The notes under the pieces: model-generated
Seen by the model: only the letters and a program-made list of their open reading frames with translations
Told to the model about the DNA's origin: nothing
Database searches by the model: none
Part shown: positions 24,625-31,913 of the stretch, piece after piece
How the letters are laid out: each line of letters starts with the position of its first letter
Position numbering within the stretch: position 1 is the stretch's first letter
From: a virus
IMG/VR virus record: IMGVR_UViG_3300033141_003301
Span: 1 to 47,834 of that record
Reading direction: 5' to 3' (one strand)
Length of the DNA: 47,834 bases
Position numbers and translations under genes: made by a program

Positions 24625-25405
24625 CTTCCAATCTTTTCCTTATTTCTTCCCTTCGGCTCTGCTTTTTATCTTTCTTTTTTCCAGTAGTTTCATTCAAATA
24701 ATCTTCCCAATGACATCTCCTAAATAGGGTGCTCGGTCGCATATATCTCGGATTATCCTGAAAATACGGGTCTTGAGATTTGTTATCAATTATTTTTATA
24801 AAGTCTTCTTCCTTTGCTCCTTCGTTTAACCTTGCCCGTATTATATCCGCATTTTTTGTGCTAATTTTTTCGGAAAAACCTTTTCCTGTAACCTTATTGA
24901 GGTATCTTATTACATTTACTACAATAGAATTTATTCCGGCTTTTGTATCAAATTCTTCATCTTGTGAAAAGTTTAATTCATCTTGTTTAAGACCTTCATT
25001 TGTTCTGGGTTCCGGAAGCTGAAAATTAATCATCTCGCTATATATATCATAGAAATTCTTGTATATAGGATAACGGATGAACTGCAATAAATGATTTATT
25101 ACACCTTTTTCTTGATTTTCACTATAACCTCGGTCAACACCATATTTAAGAAAAAACCACTTAATCCAGATAACACAATTTTTTTCATCATAAATTATTT
25201 CAAAATTTTCTGCTATTGATTTTAGTGTTCTTTTTATCTGCGATATACCTGTTTCAAATCTCATCGTATCATAAGTAATTTTGTAAATTCCAGTGTCAGA
25301 TTTATTGTGCCTGTTTTTTATTAAGTATATCCAAAGAAGTTTCCCTGCTATATTTACATTTTGCATTTTCGGATTTGTCCATATATCATCTTCAATATAT
25401 GCCAT
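24617..25405 (-). CDS. Replication initiator / replisome organiser, 262 aa
   Basis: The N-terminal 120 residues look like a winged helix (KLLWIYLIKNRHNKSDTGIY, then MRFETGISQIKRTLKSI) as in phage replisome organisers. The C-terminal part (about 165-245) matches the conserved phage C-terminal domain: VIRYLNKVTGKGF, IIRARLNEGAKEEDFIKII and DNPRYMRPSTLF. Such proteins bind the origin and recruit helicase. Two strong inverted repeats lie just upstream (25438-25479 and 25853-25932), which could be its binding sites. Confidence 0.8.
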   Translation of the reverse strand: MAYIEDDIWTNPKMQNVNIAGKLLWIYLIKNRHNKSDTGIYKITYDTMRFETGISQIKRTLKSIAENFEIIYDEKNCVIWIKWFFLKYGVDRGYSENQEKGVINHLLQFIRYPIYKNFYDIYSEMINFQLPEPRTNEGLKQDELNFSQDEEFDTKAGINSIVVNVIRYLNKVTGKGFSEKISTKNADIIRARLNEGAKEEDFIKIIDNKSQDPYFQDNPRYMRPSTLFRRCHWEDYLNETTGKKKDKKQSRREEIRKRLEDE

Positions 25406-25437
25406 TATTCATCTCCTTGCCTTTATTGCTAACAACC

Positions 25438-25479
25438 AGGCGGCAAGACTATAGGAGTATCCCTGTAGCCCTGCCGCCT
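25438..25479 (-). other. Inverted repeat, AGGCGGCA...TGCCGCCT
   Basis: AGGCGGCA at 25438-25445 pairs perfectly with TGCCGCCT at 25472-25479. Inside it, CTATAGGA pairs imperfectly with TCCCTGTAG, so a long stem can form. It lies in the 128-nt gap between the SSB-like gene and the initiator. It is too GC-rich for its surroundings and has no T-run, so an origin, operator or mRNA-stability element is more likely than a terminator. Confidence 0.6.
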
Positions 25480-25533
25480 TCGGTTCACAAGTGTATGACT
25501 TGTTTCGGTTGTTTTGTTCCAATGTTCTACCCT

Positions 25534-25827
25534 CTAAAACGGTATTTCTTCCCCATCTTCACTTAACTGTTTTGAATCCGCTTCCTCGTCATCGTCTTCA
25601 AGCATATCATCGCTATTATCTTTCTTGCTTGACGATTTATCCTTATTGTCAGAAGAAACAAATACATCATACGCTGGAGAATTTTCCGAATCCGACTTGT
25701 TTTTAAATACAAGTATCCTTGACCCAGGATGAAGCATGAAAGACACACCATTATCTTGAATCTGTCCGCTCATGTACTTCTTCCCTTTGTCGCTCTTGTT
25801 AATCCACAATGAAAACAACTTCTGCAT
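25534..25827 (-). CDS. SSB-like protein with acidic tail, 97 aa
   Basis: Residues 1-55 suggest one beta barrel (KLFSLWINKSDKGKKYMSG, FMLHPGSRILVFKNK, AYDVFV), as in small DUF736/SSB-like proteins. It is followed by a Ser/Lys/Asp-rich linker and a C-terminal acidic tip EDGEEIPF. SSB proteins use a DDDIPF-type tip to recruit replication partners, so the tail is a strong clue. It is shorter than normal SSB. It is preceded by AAAGGAGGTAAAG and sits between two inverted repeats and next to the initiator. Confidence 0.65.
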   Translation of the reverse strand: MQKLFSLWINKSDKGKKYMSGQIQDNGVSFMLHPGSRILVFKNKSDSENSPAYDVFVSSDNKDKSSSKKDNSDDMLEDDDEEADSKQLSEDGEEIPF

Positions 25828-25852
25828 TTACTTTACCTCCTTTAAATTTAAA

Positions 25853-25932
25853 GGCGGTCGGCAGGAAAGCAAGGAAAGACTTACTCGTCAAGAGGAAGGA
25901 ATGAAGTAAGTCTAAAAACCTACCTGACCGCC
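25853..25932 (-). other. Nested inverted repeats upstream of the SSB-like gene
   Basis: Outer arms GGCGGTC (25853-25859) and GACCGCC (25926-25932) enclose AGG/CCT pairs. An inner perfect 9-bp pair is AGACTTACT (25877-25885) and AGTAAGTCT (25905-25913). The element starts and ends with the same AGGCGG/CGCCT bases as the repeat at 25438-25479. It fills the gap between the 130-aa gene and the SSB-like gene. It may be an origin structure or a leader RNA. Confidence 0.6.
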
Positions 25933-25938
25933 GCCTAC

Positions 25939-26331
25939 TCATATTTTTTTAACCTCTACTTTTATAGACGCCTCTTTCTTCAATGCGTCAACCAATTTAT
26001 CTACATACTTAAGTAGGTCTCCAAATAGATTTGAATAACGTATTTCCTGCTCAAGTTGACTTGTAGCATACATTCGCTTATCCGTTGAGTTGCCCTTACC
26101 TTGCCTGTAATGCTTTGCGTATCCAATATCATATCTGCTTTGCCAAATAGCTTTTACAACTACAAGCCTCGGAAGATACCCTGCAAGACGCCTTGCTATC
26201 TTACTCAATACTTCTGGATTATTTATATCGTGTTCTTTTTCAAGAAGATAGTCGGCAATTTCAATGAGCTTAAAAAACTCTTTTATCTCCGGGTTAAACT
26301 CCTCAAGATATTGGTCTGAAAACTTCTTCAT
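25939..26331 (-). CDS. Hypothetical recombination-region protein, 130 aa
   Basis: A helical protein with LSKIARRLAGYLPRLVVVKAIWQSRYDIGYAKHYRQGKG in the middle and a Lys-rich end. It overlaps the Cas4-like nuclease gene by 4 nt. The pattern resembles small phage proteins encoded beside RecB/Cas4-like nucleases. Function unknown. Confidence 0.65.
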   Translation of the reverse strand: MKKFSDQYLEEFNPEIKEFFKLIEIADYLLEKEHDINNPEVLSKIARRLAGYLPRLVVVKAIWQSRYDIGYAKHYRQGKGNSTDKRMYATSQLEQEIRYSNLFGDLLKYVDKLVDALKKEASIKVEVKKI

Positions 26332-27023
26332 AACACAAGCTCCTTGCGTTTATTTTTACTTTTGCAAACATATTCATACCGGCAATATATGCAGTCATCA
26401 AGTTTATTTTCCGGCACTTTACCTTCTTTAACCGCATTCTCTATACGCCTGCATTTCTCTTTTATCTTCTGCTGTATTTCTTTATCCGGCTTTACTTCGT
26501 ATTCAATTAGTTTGTCGTTCATATCAAAATACAGAAGGCTACCGCCTTTCGCATTTGCCGAAAGCTGGTATCCTTGTAACTGGATTATGTCTTGCGGAGA
26601 AGCCATCTCCAATACATTCTTAAACGAATACATGTTACGGGTTTTCAGGTCTGCCACAAGTTTTTTTCCTTTCCACCAAAAGTCCATTCTTCCTCCAATA
26701 TTCAGTTCCTTGTTTTTTGTCCGCTTCTCAACTTCAATAAAATCAAAGTATTCATACAAAAGAACTTGAAAATATTCATGTATTGCTTTCCGTGTATCAA
26801 AGAATATCTGTTCCTGCTGGTCGCCTTCTTCCGGTTCAAAGCCCAGCCTCTCGTAATATATCATCCGGCTACATTTCGCTATTGCCGATATATGTATATG
26901 CTCATTGCTCCTTTCTTTGTTGTCTTCTTTTCTTATCTTCTCTGTTATCTCTCCAACTCTATTCCAGTGTCTTTCACCTGATTTACGCCTTTCCAATGCT
27001 TCCTGTATTAACTCCTTAAACAT
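26328..27023 (-). CDS. Cas4/RecB-like PD-(D/E)XK nuclease with iron-sulphur cysteines
   Basis: GGRMDFWW (Asp114), LVADLKTRN (Asp125, Lys127) and QLQGYQL (Gln149, Tyr152) form the PD-(D/E)XK core. One Cys at residue 51 (AKCSRMIYYER) and three near the end (C211, C214, C220 in CIYCRYEYVC) match the four-Cys cluster of Cas4-type exonucleases. No CRISPR array or other cas gene is present, so this is a phage recombination or DNA-degradation nuclease. It overlaps the neighbour genes by 4-8 nt and is grouped with the putative annealing protein and SSB. Confidence 0.82.
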   Translation of the reverse strand: MFKELIQEALERRKSGERHWNRVGEITEKIRKEDNKERSNEHIHISAIAKCSRMIYYERLGFEPEEGDQQEQIFFDTRKAIHEYFQVLLYEYFDFIEVEKRTKNKELNIGGRMDFWWKGKKLVADLKTRNMYSFKNVLEMASPQDIIQLQGYQLSANAKGGSLLYFDMNDKLIEYEVKPDKEIQQKIKEKCRRIENAVKEGKVPENKLDDCIYCRYEYVCKSKNKRKELVL

Positions 27024-27378
27024 TGTCCGGCTCCCACGCCTTAATTACTAATCTCGCTTCTTGCGGTTCATTCTCAAAATACTTTGCTGGGTTCTTTACC
27101 TCTTTTTTAAGCTTACTGTAAACCGGACTGCTTATCTTTAAAAGAGTCTTTTTCGGCAGTTCCAGTAATGCGTCCTCTTTCCATATTTTTCTCGTTCCCT
27201 GCATAAGTATCGCCTGTCTTTTGCATTCACTTATTTTAAGATTTGTCAATTGATTATCTTCCATTTCTTTTTGTATAAGCTCCCGGACTCTGCGGTGCTT
27301 GCTGTCAAGTTCGTCCATTTGTGCCTTCAACTCTTTCTCCTCCTCAAACAGCTTTACCAATTTTGCTTTATCAACCAT
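27016..27378 (-). CDS. Coiled-coil protein of recombination cluster, 120 aa
   Basis: The N-terminal half is a coiled coil (LFEEEKELKAQMDELDSKHR), and the C-terminal half is basic with KYFENEPQEARLVIKAWEP. It has AAGGAGG 8 nt before its start and overlaps the nuclease gene by 8 nt. Phages often have a Gam-like or nuclease-partner helical protein here, but there is no firm match. Confidence 0.6.
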   Translation of the reverse strand: MVDKAKLVKLFEEEKELKAQMDELDSKHRRVRELIQKEMEDNQLTNLKISECKRQAILMQGTRKIWKEDALLELPKKTLLKISSPVYSKLKKEVKNPAKYFENEPQEARLVIKAWEPDNV

Positions 27379-27391
27379 TTCCTTTACCTCC

Positions 27392-27928
27392 TTATCCTTC
27401 TAACATTTCGTCAACTTCTTCATCAGGACTTTCGGAACTTTCAGAGCTTACAACACCGCCGCCTTCAAGTTCTTCCTGACTAAACAAGTCATACAGCCCT
27501 ACATATTCCAATACCGCCCTGCCTCTTGCTCTTTTCCAAAGCATGGCAAGCGGATACCCGGAAGCTATACCTTTAATATTGCCGGAATTTATTTCCCCAA
27601 CTTCAATAGCAGGTTCTTGTTTTACCTGCGGTTTATATACCTTACACCACACATAAAAGGTTTTTCCAAGAGCTTGTATTGAAGGGATTACATCTTCCCT
27701 TAATTTTCCTGTATCATCAAGCCAAAGAAAACATACTTTAAGTCCAAAATAATCAATTATCCGCTTTATACCTGCTTTTGAAATATACGGAACAACAGAA
27801 ATTTTGCCTGTCTTCTTGCTTTTCATACGCATACTATCAAGGTCGCTATCAAGTATAACCTTCCCAAGCGGAACAGACTGTGTGCCAACTGTTAACTTGT
27901 TTTTTAACATCCTTTCCTTACTTTTCAT
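27392..27928 (-). CDS. Putative single-strand annealing protein, 178 aa
   Basis: The layout YISKAGIKRIIDYFGLKVCF near residue 50 and ASGYPLAMLWKRARGRAVLEYVGLYD near 120-145 resembles Erf/Rad52-type phage annealing proteins. These have a KAG-helix followed by a conserved helix of the KRA-RAV-GI kind. The C-terminus is acidic and Ser-rich. Its neighbours (Cas4-like nuclease, SSB-like protein) are those expected for a phage recombination set. This is a family-style match, not a secure identification. Confidence 0.5.
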   Translation of the reverse strand: MKSKERMLKNKLTVGTQSVPLGKVILDSDLDSMRMKSKKTGKISVVPYISKAGIKRIIDYFGLKVCFLWLDDTGKLREDVIPSIQALGKTFYVWCKVYKPQVKQEPAIEVGEINSGNIKGIASGYPLAMLWKRARGRAVLEYVGLYDLFSQEELEGGGVVSSESSESPDEEVDEMLEG

Positions 27929-28172
27929 TTTCCTCTACCTCCTTTAATAAGTTTTGTTTTTTAAATTCTTCTAATAATTCAGGTGCATATTTCATTGCAT
28001 AGTTCATTGCTATTTGTTGACATCTGCGTAAAGCCACCGCTATTATAACCTGCTTTTTTGTGCCATACCTTCTAATTTTGTCAAGTTGTTTATCGCCGTC
28101 GTAAAATACTGTAAAACCATCATTTCTTACATTCTTTCCAAGCTCTTGTTTACCCTTTTTGATTATATCCAT
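27918..28172 (-). CDS. Hypothetical protein, 84 aa
   Basis: A basic helical protein (YGTKKQVIIAVALRRCQQIAMNYAMKY) overlapping its neighbours by about 10 nt. The ribosome leader GGAGGCAGAGGAA is shared with other genes of this block. Function unknown. Confidence 0.6.
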   Translation of the reverse strand: MDIIKKGKQELGKNVRNDGFTVFYDGDKQLDKIRRYGTKKQVIIAVALRRCQQIAMNYAMKYAPELLEEFKKQNLLKEVEENEK

Positions 28173-28537
28173 ATTTCCTCTGCCTCCTTCTTTTTATTTT
28201 TATGCCTCAAGCTAATAGGGACTATATCACGCATAAATATAGCATACACCCATAAAGACACCTTATTTATGTCATCTGCTTTCCTGCAAGCCTCTATCAA
28301 ATCATTGTTGATAACTGCCTTGATAAAACTTCCAGCCGAGCAATTTCCTACAAGGTCATTTACCATTGACTCCAAGCCATGAGCAACATGGGACATTTCA
28401 TCGTTTGACAACATCAATGACTGCGGAATGTTTTCTGCTACATACTGAAAATAATTAAATCCCTTTGTGATTTCTTTTAATGCTTCTTGTGCTTTTTTGA
28501 TTTCTTCGCTTGCTTTTTTTTCCTTATCTTTTTTCAT
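28163..28537 (-). CDS. Hypothetical protein, 124 aa
   Basis: The start at 28537 (MKKDKEKK) has GGAGG 8 nt upstream; an ATG at 28552 has none. A Lys/Glu helix leads to a folded part with MSHVAHGLESMVNDLVGNCSAGSF and a SLWVYAIFMRDIVPISLRH helix. No family is recognised. Confidence 0.6.
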   Translation of the reverse strand: MKKDKEKKASEEIKKAQEALKEITKGFNYFQYVAENIPQSLMLSNDEMSHVAHGLESMVNDLVGNCSAGSFIKAVINNDLIEACRKADDINKVSLWVYAIFMRDIVPISLRHKNKKKEAEEIWI

Positions 28538-28588
28538 ATCCTCTGCCTCCATAAATTTATTTTATAAAATTTCCGACAATAAAGCAAG

Positions 28589-28837
28589 TTATATCTTCCA
28601 AGTTATTTTTCCTTTTTCCCAACCTTCCCTAAAATCTTCCAGTCTTACAATAAGATATCCTATCTCCCTCTGAATTACAGCAACTTCATCTCCAAGTTCT
28701 TCCCGGATAGTTTTTGAGATTACTAAGTTATATTTTTTTTCCATAGACTCAATTTTGCCGTAATCTATTAATTTTCCAGAAGATTTCTTGTCTTTCCGTC
28801 TCACTAAATCACCTTTTTTAATTCCATTAATCACCAT
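28589..28837 (-). CDS. Small SH3/KOW-like protein, 82 aa
   Basis: Begins GIKKGDLVRRKDKKSSGKLIDYG, the look of a small beta barrel, and ends in a Trp/Lys-rich strand (GWEKGKITWKI). It could bind nucleic acid or protein. It is preceded by a 22-codon frame whose end holds its AAGGAGG site. Confidence 0.6.
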   Translation of the reverse strand: MVINGIKKGDLVRRKDKKSSGKLIDYGKIESMEKKYNLVISKTIREELGDEVAVIQREIGYLIVRLEDFREGWEKGKITWKI

Positions 28838-28906
28838 TTATTTATCCTCCTTTTCTTGCCTTTCCGAATGCTTATCAAGAAATTTATATAATTCTTTAGT
28901 ATTCAT
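28838..28906 (-). CDS. Possible micropeptide, 22 aa
   Basis: An ATG with GGAGG at 5 nt opens 22 codons of a charged helix (ELYKFLDKHSERQEKEDK) ending right before the next start. The strong ribosome site argues for translation; it may serve only as a leader that couples the next gene. Confidence 0.45.
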   Translation of the reverse strand: MNTKELYKFLDKHSERQEKEDK

Positions 28907-28908
28907 AA

Positions 28909-29046
28909 CTACCTCCACAGCTCCTCTATCTTTTTTATTTTCCACTTTGTGCAAGCATATTCAGGATACTTCTTATATTCTTCGGTTCCATAAGAATAAG
29001 AGCAAGCACACTTATTGCATAATCCAGAGTCCCTTCCCGTGTTTCT
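28909..29046 (-). other. Cys-rich frame without a start codon
   Basis: Forty-five codons are open between a TAG at 29047 and the TAG at 28909. They encode LCNKCACSYSYG and YACTKWKIKKIEELW, a typical small phage zinc-knuckle protein. There is no ATG, GTG or TTG in the usable part. The frame overlaps the end of the 54-aa gene in another frame, so expression would need frameshifting, a rare start, or the gene is broken. Confidence 0.4.
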
Positions 29047-29176
29047 CTAAAAACTTTTCAGCCTGTTTTCTGCTTATAAACCAAATAGTTCCACAACCTT
29101 GTCCATTATCAAAGTAATAATTCGGCTTACAAACTCTTGAATCCTTTTTTATATTTCCTTTAAATTCTCTAATCAT
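29012..29176 (-). CDS. Hypothetical protein, 54 aa
   Basis: The ATG at 29176 follows GAGGTGGTAGTA. The product has basic residues and a Gly/Cys loop (YYFDNGQGCGTIWFISRKQAEKFLEKHGKG), like small phage proteins with a single beta hairpin. It is in frame with the upstream interrupted reading frame at 29177-29326. Confidence 0.6.
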   Translation of the reverse strand: MIREFKGNIKKDSRVCKPNYYFDNGQGCGTIWFISRKQAEKFLEKHGKGLWIMQ

Positions 29177-29326
29177 TACTACCACCTCAAATATCCTTTT
29201 TCTACTGCAAGAAATGCCCTCATTGTTTACTTCCAGTGCAATAGTATCTGCAAGATAATCAACTTTTGCCTGCGACTACCTTTCAACCTCTTTTGCCAAA
29301 TCTATTAAACTTTTTCCTTGTTTCAT
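29177..29326 (-). pseudogene. Amber-interrupted frame, DUF932-like N-terminus
   Basis: A very strong site (AAGGAGGAAATC) precedes the ATG at 29326. Sixteen codons (SLIDLAKEVER) lead to a TAG at 29276-29278. The same frame then continues SQAKVDYLADTIALEVNN without another stop into the 54-aa gene. The two halves together resemble the start of DUF932-type phage proteins, where the TAG position is often Gln. It is either a broken remnant or a suppressed amber codon. Confidence 0.5.
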
Positions 29327-29353
29327 GATTTCCTCCTTGCTTTTTTTGTTCTT

Positions 29354-29827
29354 TTAACATGTATCATCATCTTCATCAACCTCAACAAGATACGGACTGA
29401 TTGACCCTGACATATTGGACTCCGCGAATTCTGCTTTTTCTCCGTCCGGAAATGTAACTTGATATGGATAAAAGTATGCCGGAGACGGCGGGTCAAGAGG
29501 CTCTATCTCAACTTCTACGATATTGTTGAGTTCGTTCTCCGTCTCTGCATATATGTCTCTTTGCATATTGTTCCCATCCCAATACCGCACTACTTTCCCC
29601 ATCGTTTCTATGTTTTCCAGCTCTTCCTTTGTTTTCTGTCCGTCAAAATCAACTCCCCCATATACAGGTTCACCTTCATCGGTTTCGCCGACTTTTGTCA
29701 AGCCCAAATCATCAGCTCCATATCCCTCAGCGAAATAGTCTCCATACGTGGCCTGCTCAACTTTTTCTGGGTCAAGTAACCGCCTTCTCCCATCGCTTCC
29801 CTCAAGTATGATTTTTTTCTGTTTCAT
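29354..29827 (-). CDS. Acidic hypothetical protein, 157 aa
   Basis: The product is strongly acidic (VEVDEDDD near the end, many Glu/Asp) with a YGDYFAEGYGADDLG stretch. It has AGGAGG 5 nt before the ATG, and a promoter-like element at 29860-29890. The 24-nt sequence around its start is repeated exactly at 29319-29342. High negative charge is compatible with a DNA mimic, but that is speculative. Confidence 0.65.
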   Translation of the reverse strand: MKQKKIILEGSDGRRRLLDPEKVEQATYGDYFAEGYGADDLGLTKVGETDEGEPVYGGVDFDGQKTKEELENIETMGKVVRYWDGNNMQRDIYAETENELNNIVEVEIEPLDPPSPAYFYPYQVTFPDGEKAEFAESNMSGSISPYLVEVDEDDDTC

Positions 29828-29859
29828 GATTTCCTCCTTGCTTTCCTTTCCTTCAATAT

Positions 29860-29890
29860 ATTATACCGACCAAATCAAGATTTATTACCC
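29860..29890 (-). promoter_or_regulatory. Promoter-like element, copy 1
   Basis: On the minus strand GGGTAATAAA (29890-29881), 15 nt, then TATAAT (29865-29860), followed by ATATTGAAGGAA. The same two blocks with the same spacing occur at 33403-33433. TATAAT is a good -10 box; the upstream block replaces a normal -35, which would fit a phage-modified or phage-encoded sigma. It lies 33 nt before the start codon at 29827. Confidence 0.6.
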
Positions 29891-29923
29891 TCTATATCTT
29901 TTTTTGTATATCGGAAATATCAC

Positions 29924-30127
29924 TTATCTCTCCTTATCATTTAAAATACTTTCAACTATCTCATATATTGTATGAGCTAATAAAGCGCTCGTCCATAACG
30001 ACAATATAAAAAATATTACTTTTAAATATCCTGTTGTCTGATGAAATCCTATGCAAGCTATTATAAACATTACAAAGTCTAAAAACTTTTTGATAGGTTC
30101 CGGTAATGGTATTACCTCATTTTGCAT
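29924..30127 (-). CDS. Small membrane protein, 67 aa
   Basis: Two hydrophobic segments are visible (FLDFVMFIIACIGF and VIFFILSLWTSALLAHTI), so it is likely a two-span inner-membrane protein with a charged C-terminus. GGAG lies 7 nt upstream. It starts with MQNE like the next gene upstream (30139-30726). Function unknown; a holin is possible but not supported by neighbours. Confidence 0.6.
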   Translation of the reverse strand: MQNEVIPLPEPIKKFLDFVMFIIACIGFHQTTGYLKVIFFILSLWTSALLAHTIYEIVESILNDKER

Positions 30128-30138
30128 TTATTCTCTCC

Positions 30139-30726
30139 TCATATTAGTCTCACTCTATAGATATTTGATTCAGAGAATATACATCCCATAGAATACCAAG
30201 CATAACTATCTTCTGATAAACAAAAATCTGATCCAATAAACATTACTCTTTGCAGAAGTCTTGATTGTGCTGAATTCGAAGACATAACATATACTGTCTG
30301 CAAAAAAGCAGAATCTTCTTTCAACACATAATGTGACGGTATTGTTATCATATCTTCGTTTTTGATATCATAAACAATTTTATCATCTTCACAAAGTTGA
30401 TTTACCTTTTCCATTAATTCACTTCTTTTGCAGATAAACGTTTTATTGATATCTTCAAAAATTGTATCTAAAAATTTTTGCAAAATTGAATTTTCATAAT
30501 TTACAACTAAATTAACAAATTGCCTCACATCGACAAAAGGAAATGCTTTGAGAATCTGGCGAACTGGTGTTCTAACACCATCAGGGGTATCAACGGAACT
30601 AGGCCCACAGTCTTTGGGTAATATTTCAATTAACATCACTCGTCTTAATTTACTAAGAAAATCTATGTAGGATTTAGCTTCCATTAGCTGTGTTTCTTTA
30701 TTTATATGTGTTATTTCATTTTGCAT
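30139..30726 (-). CDS. Hypothetical protein, 195 aa
   Basis: A soluble mixed protein with GPSSVDTPDGVRTPVRQIL near residue 40, a helical middle and a beta-rich C-terminus. It overlaps the 58-aa gene by 16 nt. No family is recognised. Confidence 0.6.
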   Translation of the reverse strand: MQNEITHINKETQLMEAKSYIDFLSKLRRVMLIEILPKDCGPSSVDTPDGVRTPVRQILKAFPFVDVRQFVNLVVNYENSILQKFLDTIFEDINKTFICKRSELMEKVNQLCEDDKIVYDIKNEDMITIPSHYVLKEDSAFLQTVYVMSSNSAQSRLLQRVMFIGSDFCLSEDSYAWYSMGCIFSESNIYRVRLI

Positions 30727-30887
30727 TTTTCATATTCCTCTAATGTTTCATCTATATTTTCGTAAACAGCTTCTTTAAAATCTTTTCTCCATTTCAACCA
30801 AAATTTTATAGTTTCAAACAACTTCTTAATTGAATATATTTCAACTTTTATTTCAGCAAACCAAATATAAAAAATTATTTTATCCAT
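30711..30887 (-). CDS. Small basic protein, 58 aa
   Basis: GGAGG stands 7 nt before the ATG at 30887. The first 30 residues are hydrophobic and basic (IIFYIWFAEIKVEIYSIKKL), the rest charged. It fills the gap between two genes and overlaps both. Function unknown. Confidence 0.65.
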   Translation of the reverse strand: MDKIIFYIWFAEIKVEIYSIKKLFETIKFWLKWRKDFKEAVYENIDETLEEYEKCKMK

Positions 30888-31135
30888 GATTCATCCTCCA
30901 TTTTATAATATCTTACATTCCCTCTGGCATGCTCTATTGTCATATCTTCTAAAGTAAATATTCCTTTTTTGTCGTCTTCGTAAGCTTGAACTTCATTTGG
31001 AAATCCTTCTCGTAATCTATCTAAATTATCTTCATCGGCTCTTCTTATTGCTTCAAATAAAAAATAATGAAAACCTTTTGGAAGAGCTCCTGTCTTATAT
31101 TCGAAATATCTTCTTCTTGTATCGTATAAATTCAT
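30875..31135 (-). CDS. Hypothetical protein, 86 aa
   Basis: The ATG at 31135 (MNLYDTRRRY) has AGGAG 5 nt upstream and is preferred to one at 31153. The sequence is charged with alternating aromatic residues (FHYFLFEAIRRADEDNLDRL). No family is recognised. Confidence 0.6.
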   Translation of the reverse strand: MNLYDTRRRYFEYKTGALPKGFHYFLFEAIRRADEDNLDRLREGFPNEVQAYEDDKKGIFTLEDMTIEHARGNVRYYKMEDESWIK

Positions 31136-31145
31136 TTCTTCTCCT

Positions 31146-31913
31146 TTATGCATACATTACTTCTTTATATTTCTCATACAATTCGCAAGAAGATTTATAT
31201 GTTCCTTTATGTTCCGGTTTATTGAAAATATAGGCTTCATTAAACATTCCATGTACATTCCTATCTATTTTCTTTTTCTGTTCATCGAAAACTAAGCCAT
31301 CTACATTATCTCCAAAATGTCTTCCTGAAGTAGATGTTAGCCAACAAGCTAATAACTCTACCAAATCAACTTTTACTTTCGGTCTTAACGCTAGAAACTT
31401 CTTTTCTAAATATGTATCAAGTTCTGGCTTTCTTGCTTTGTGCCCTATCCATCCAAAGGGAGTTCCTTCTACATAAGTTCGAAGTATTTCCTGATTAAAA
31501 ACTTTATCAGAAAAGCCTCCTTGATATTCTTCTGGAGACATTTCTTTGTAGTTTTTATAAAGAACATAATCTTCTTCTTTTCTTTTCCTCCAATATTCCT
31601 CTTCTTGTCTGACTCTGAAGTCTTCTATCTCTTGAGGAACAACTTCACTGAAACCTTTTTTAATATATGACTGTACCAAATCTTGGAAGCCAAGATCGTT
31701 TTTATGACTCTCCCCTAAATGACCATATTGATAAGTTTGATCTGGAAGGAGATAAACTATCATTATCTGATCATCTTCTTCAAATTCCATTCCACTTTTT
31801 ACTGCATTTCGAGCCGACTCTTCGGCTACCTCTCTGTAAAGTAAAACATCCTCACTTGAAAATGATGCATTACTTGCATGAACATGCATTCTTAAAAAAT
31901 ATTTCTTTGTCAT
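31146..31913 (-). CDS. Hypothetical protein, 255 aa
   Basis: One of the largest proteins of this block, soluble and charged, with long Glu/Lys/Arg helices (RVRQEEEYWRKRKEEDYV) and a conserved-looking VKVDLVELLACWLTSTSGRHFGD segment. It overlaps the 81-aa gene by 4 nt. No motif allows a function. Confidence 0.6.
   Translation of the reverse strand: MTKKYFLRMHVHASNASFSSEDVLLYREVAEESARNAVKSGMEFEEDDQIMIVYLLPDQTYQYGHLGESHKNDLGFQDLVQSYIKKGFSEVVPQEIEDFRVRQEEEYWRKRKEEDYVLYKNYKEMSPEEYQGGFSDKVFNQEILRTYVEGTPFGWIGHKARKPELDTYLEKKFLALRPKVKVDLVELLACWLTSTSGRHFGDNVDGLVFDEQKKKIDRNVHGMFNEAYIFNKPEHKGTYKSSCELYEKYKEVMYA

Noticed and set aside
26328-27023. Cas4-like gene as a sign of a CRISPR-Cas locus
   Set aside because: No array, cas1/cas2 or effector gene is present; stand-alone Cas4-like nucleases are common in phages.
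29276-29278. Genome-wide recoding of TAG to Gln
   Set aside because: Several convincing genes (for example the primase at 40462 and the 83-aa gene at 35858) end at TAG directly before the next start, so TAG is read as stop.
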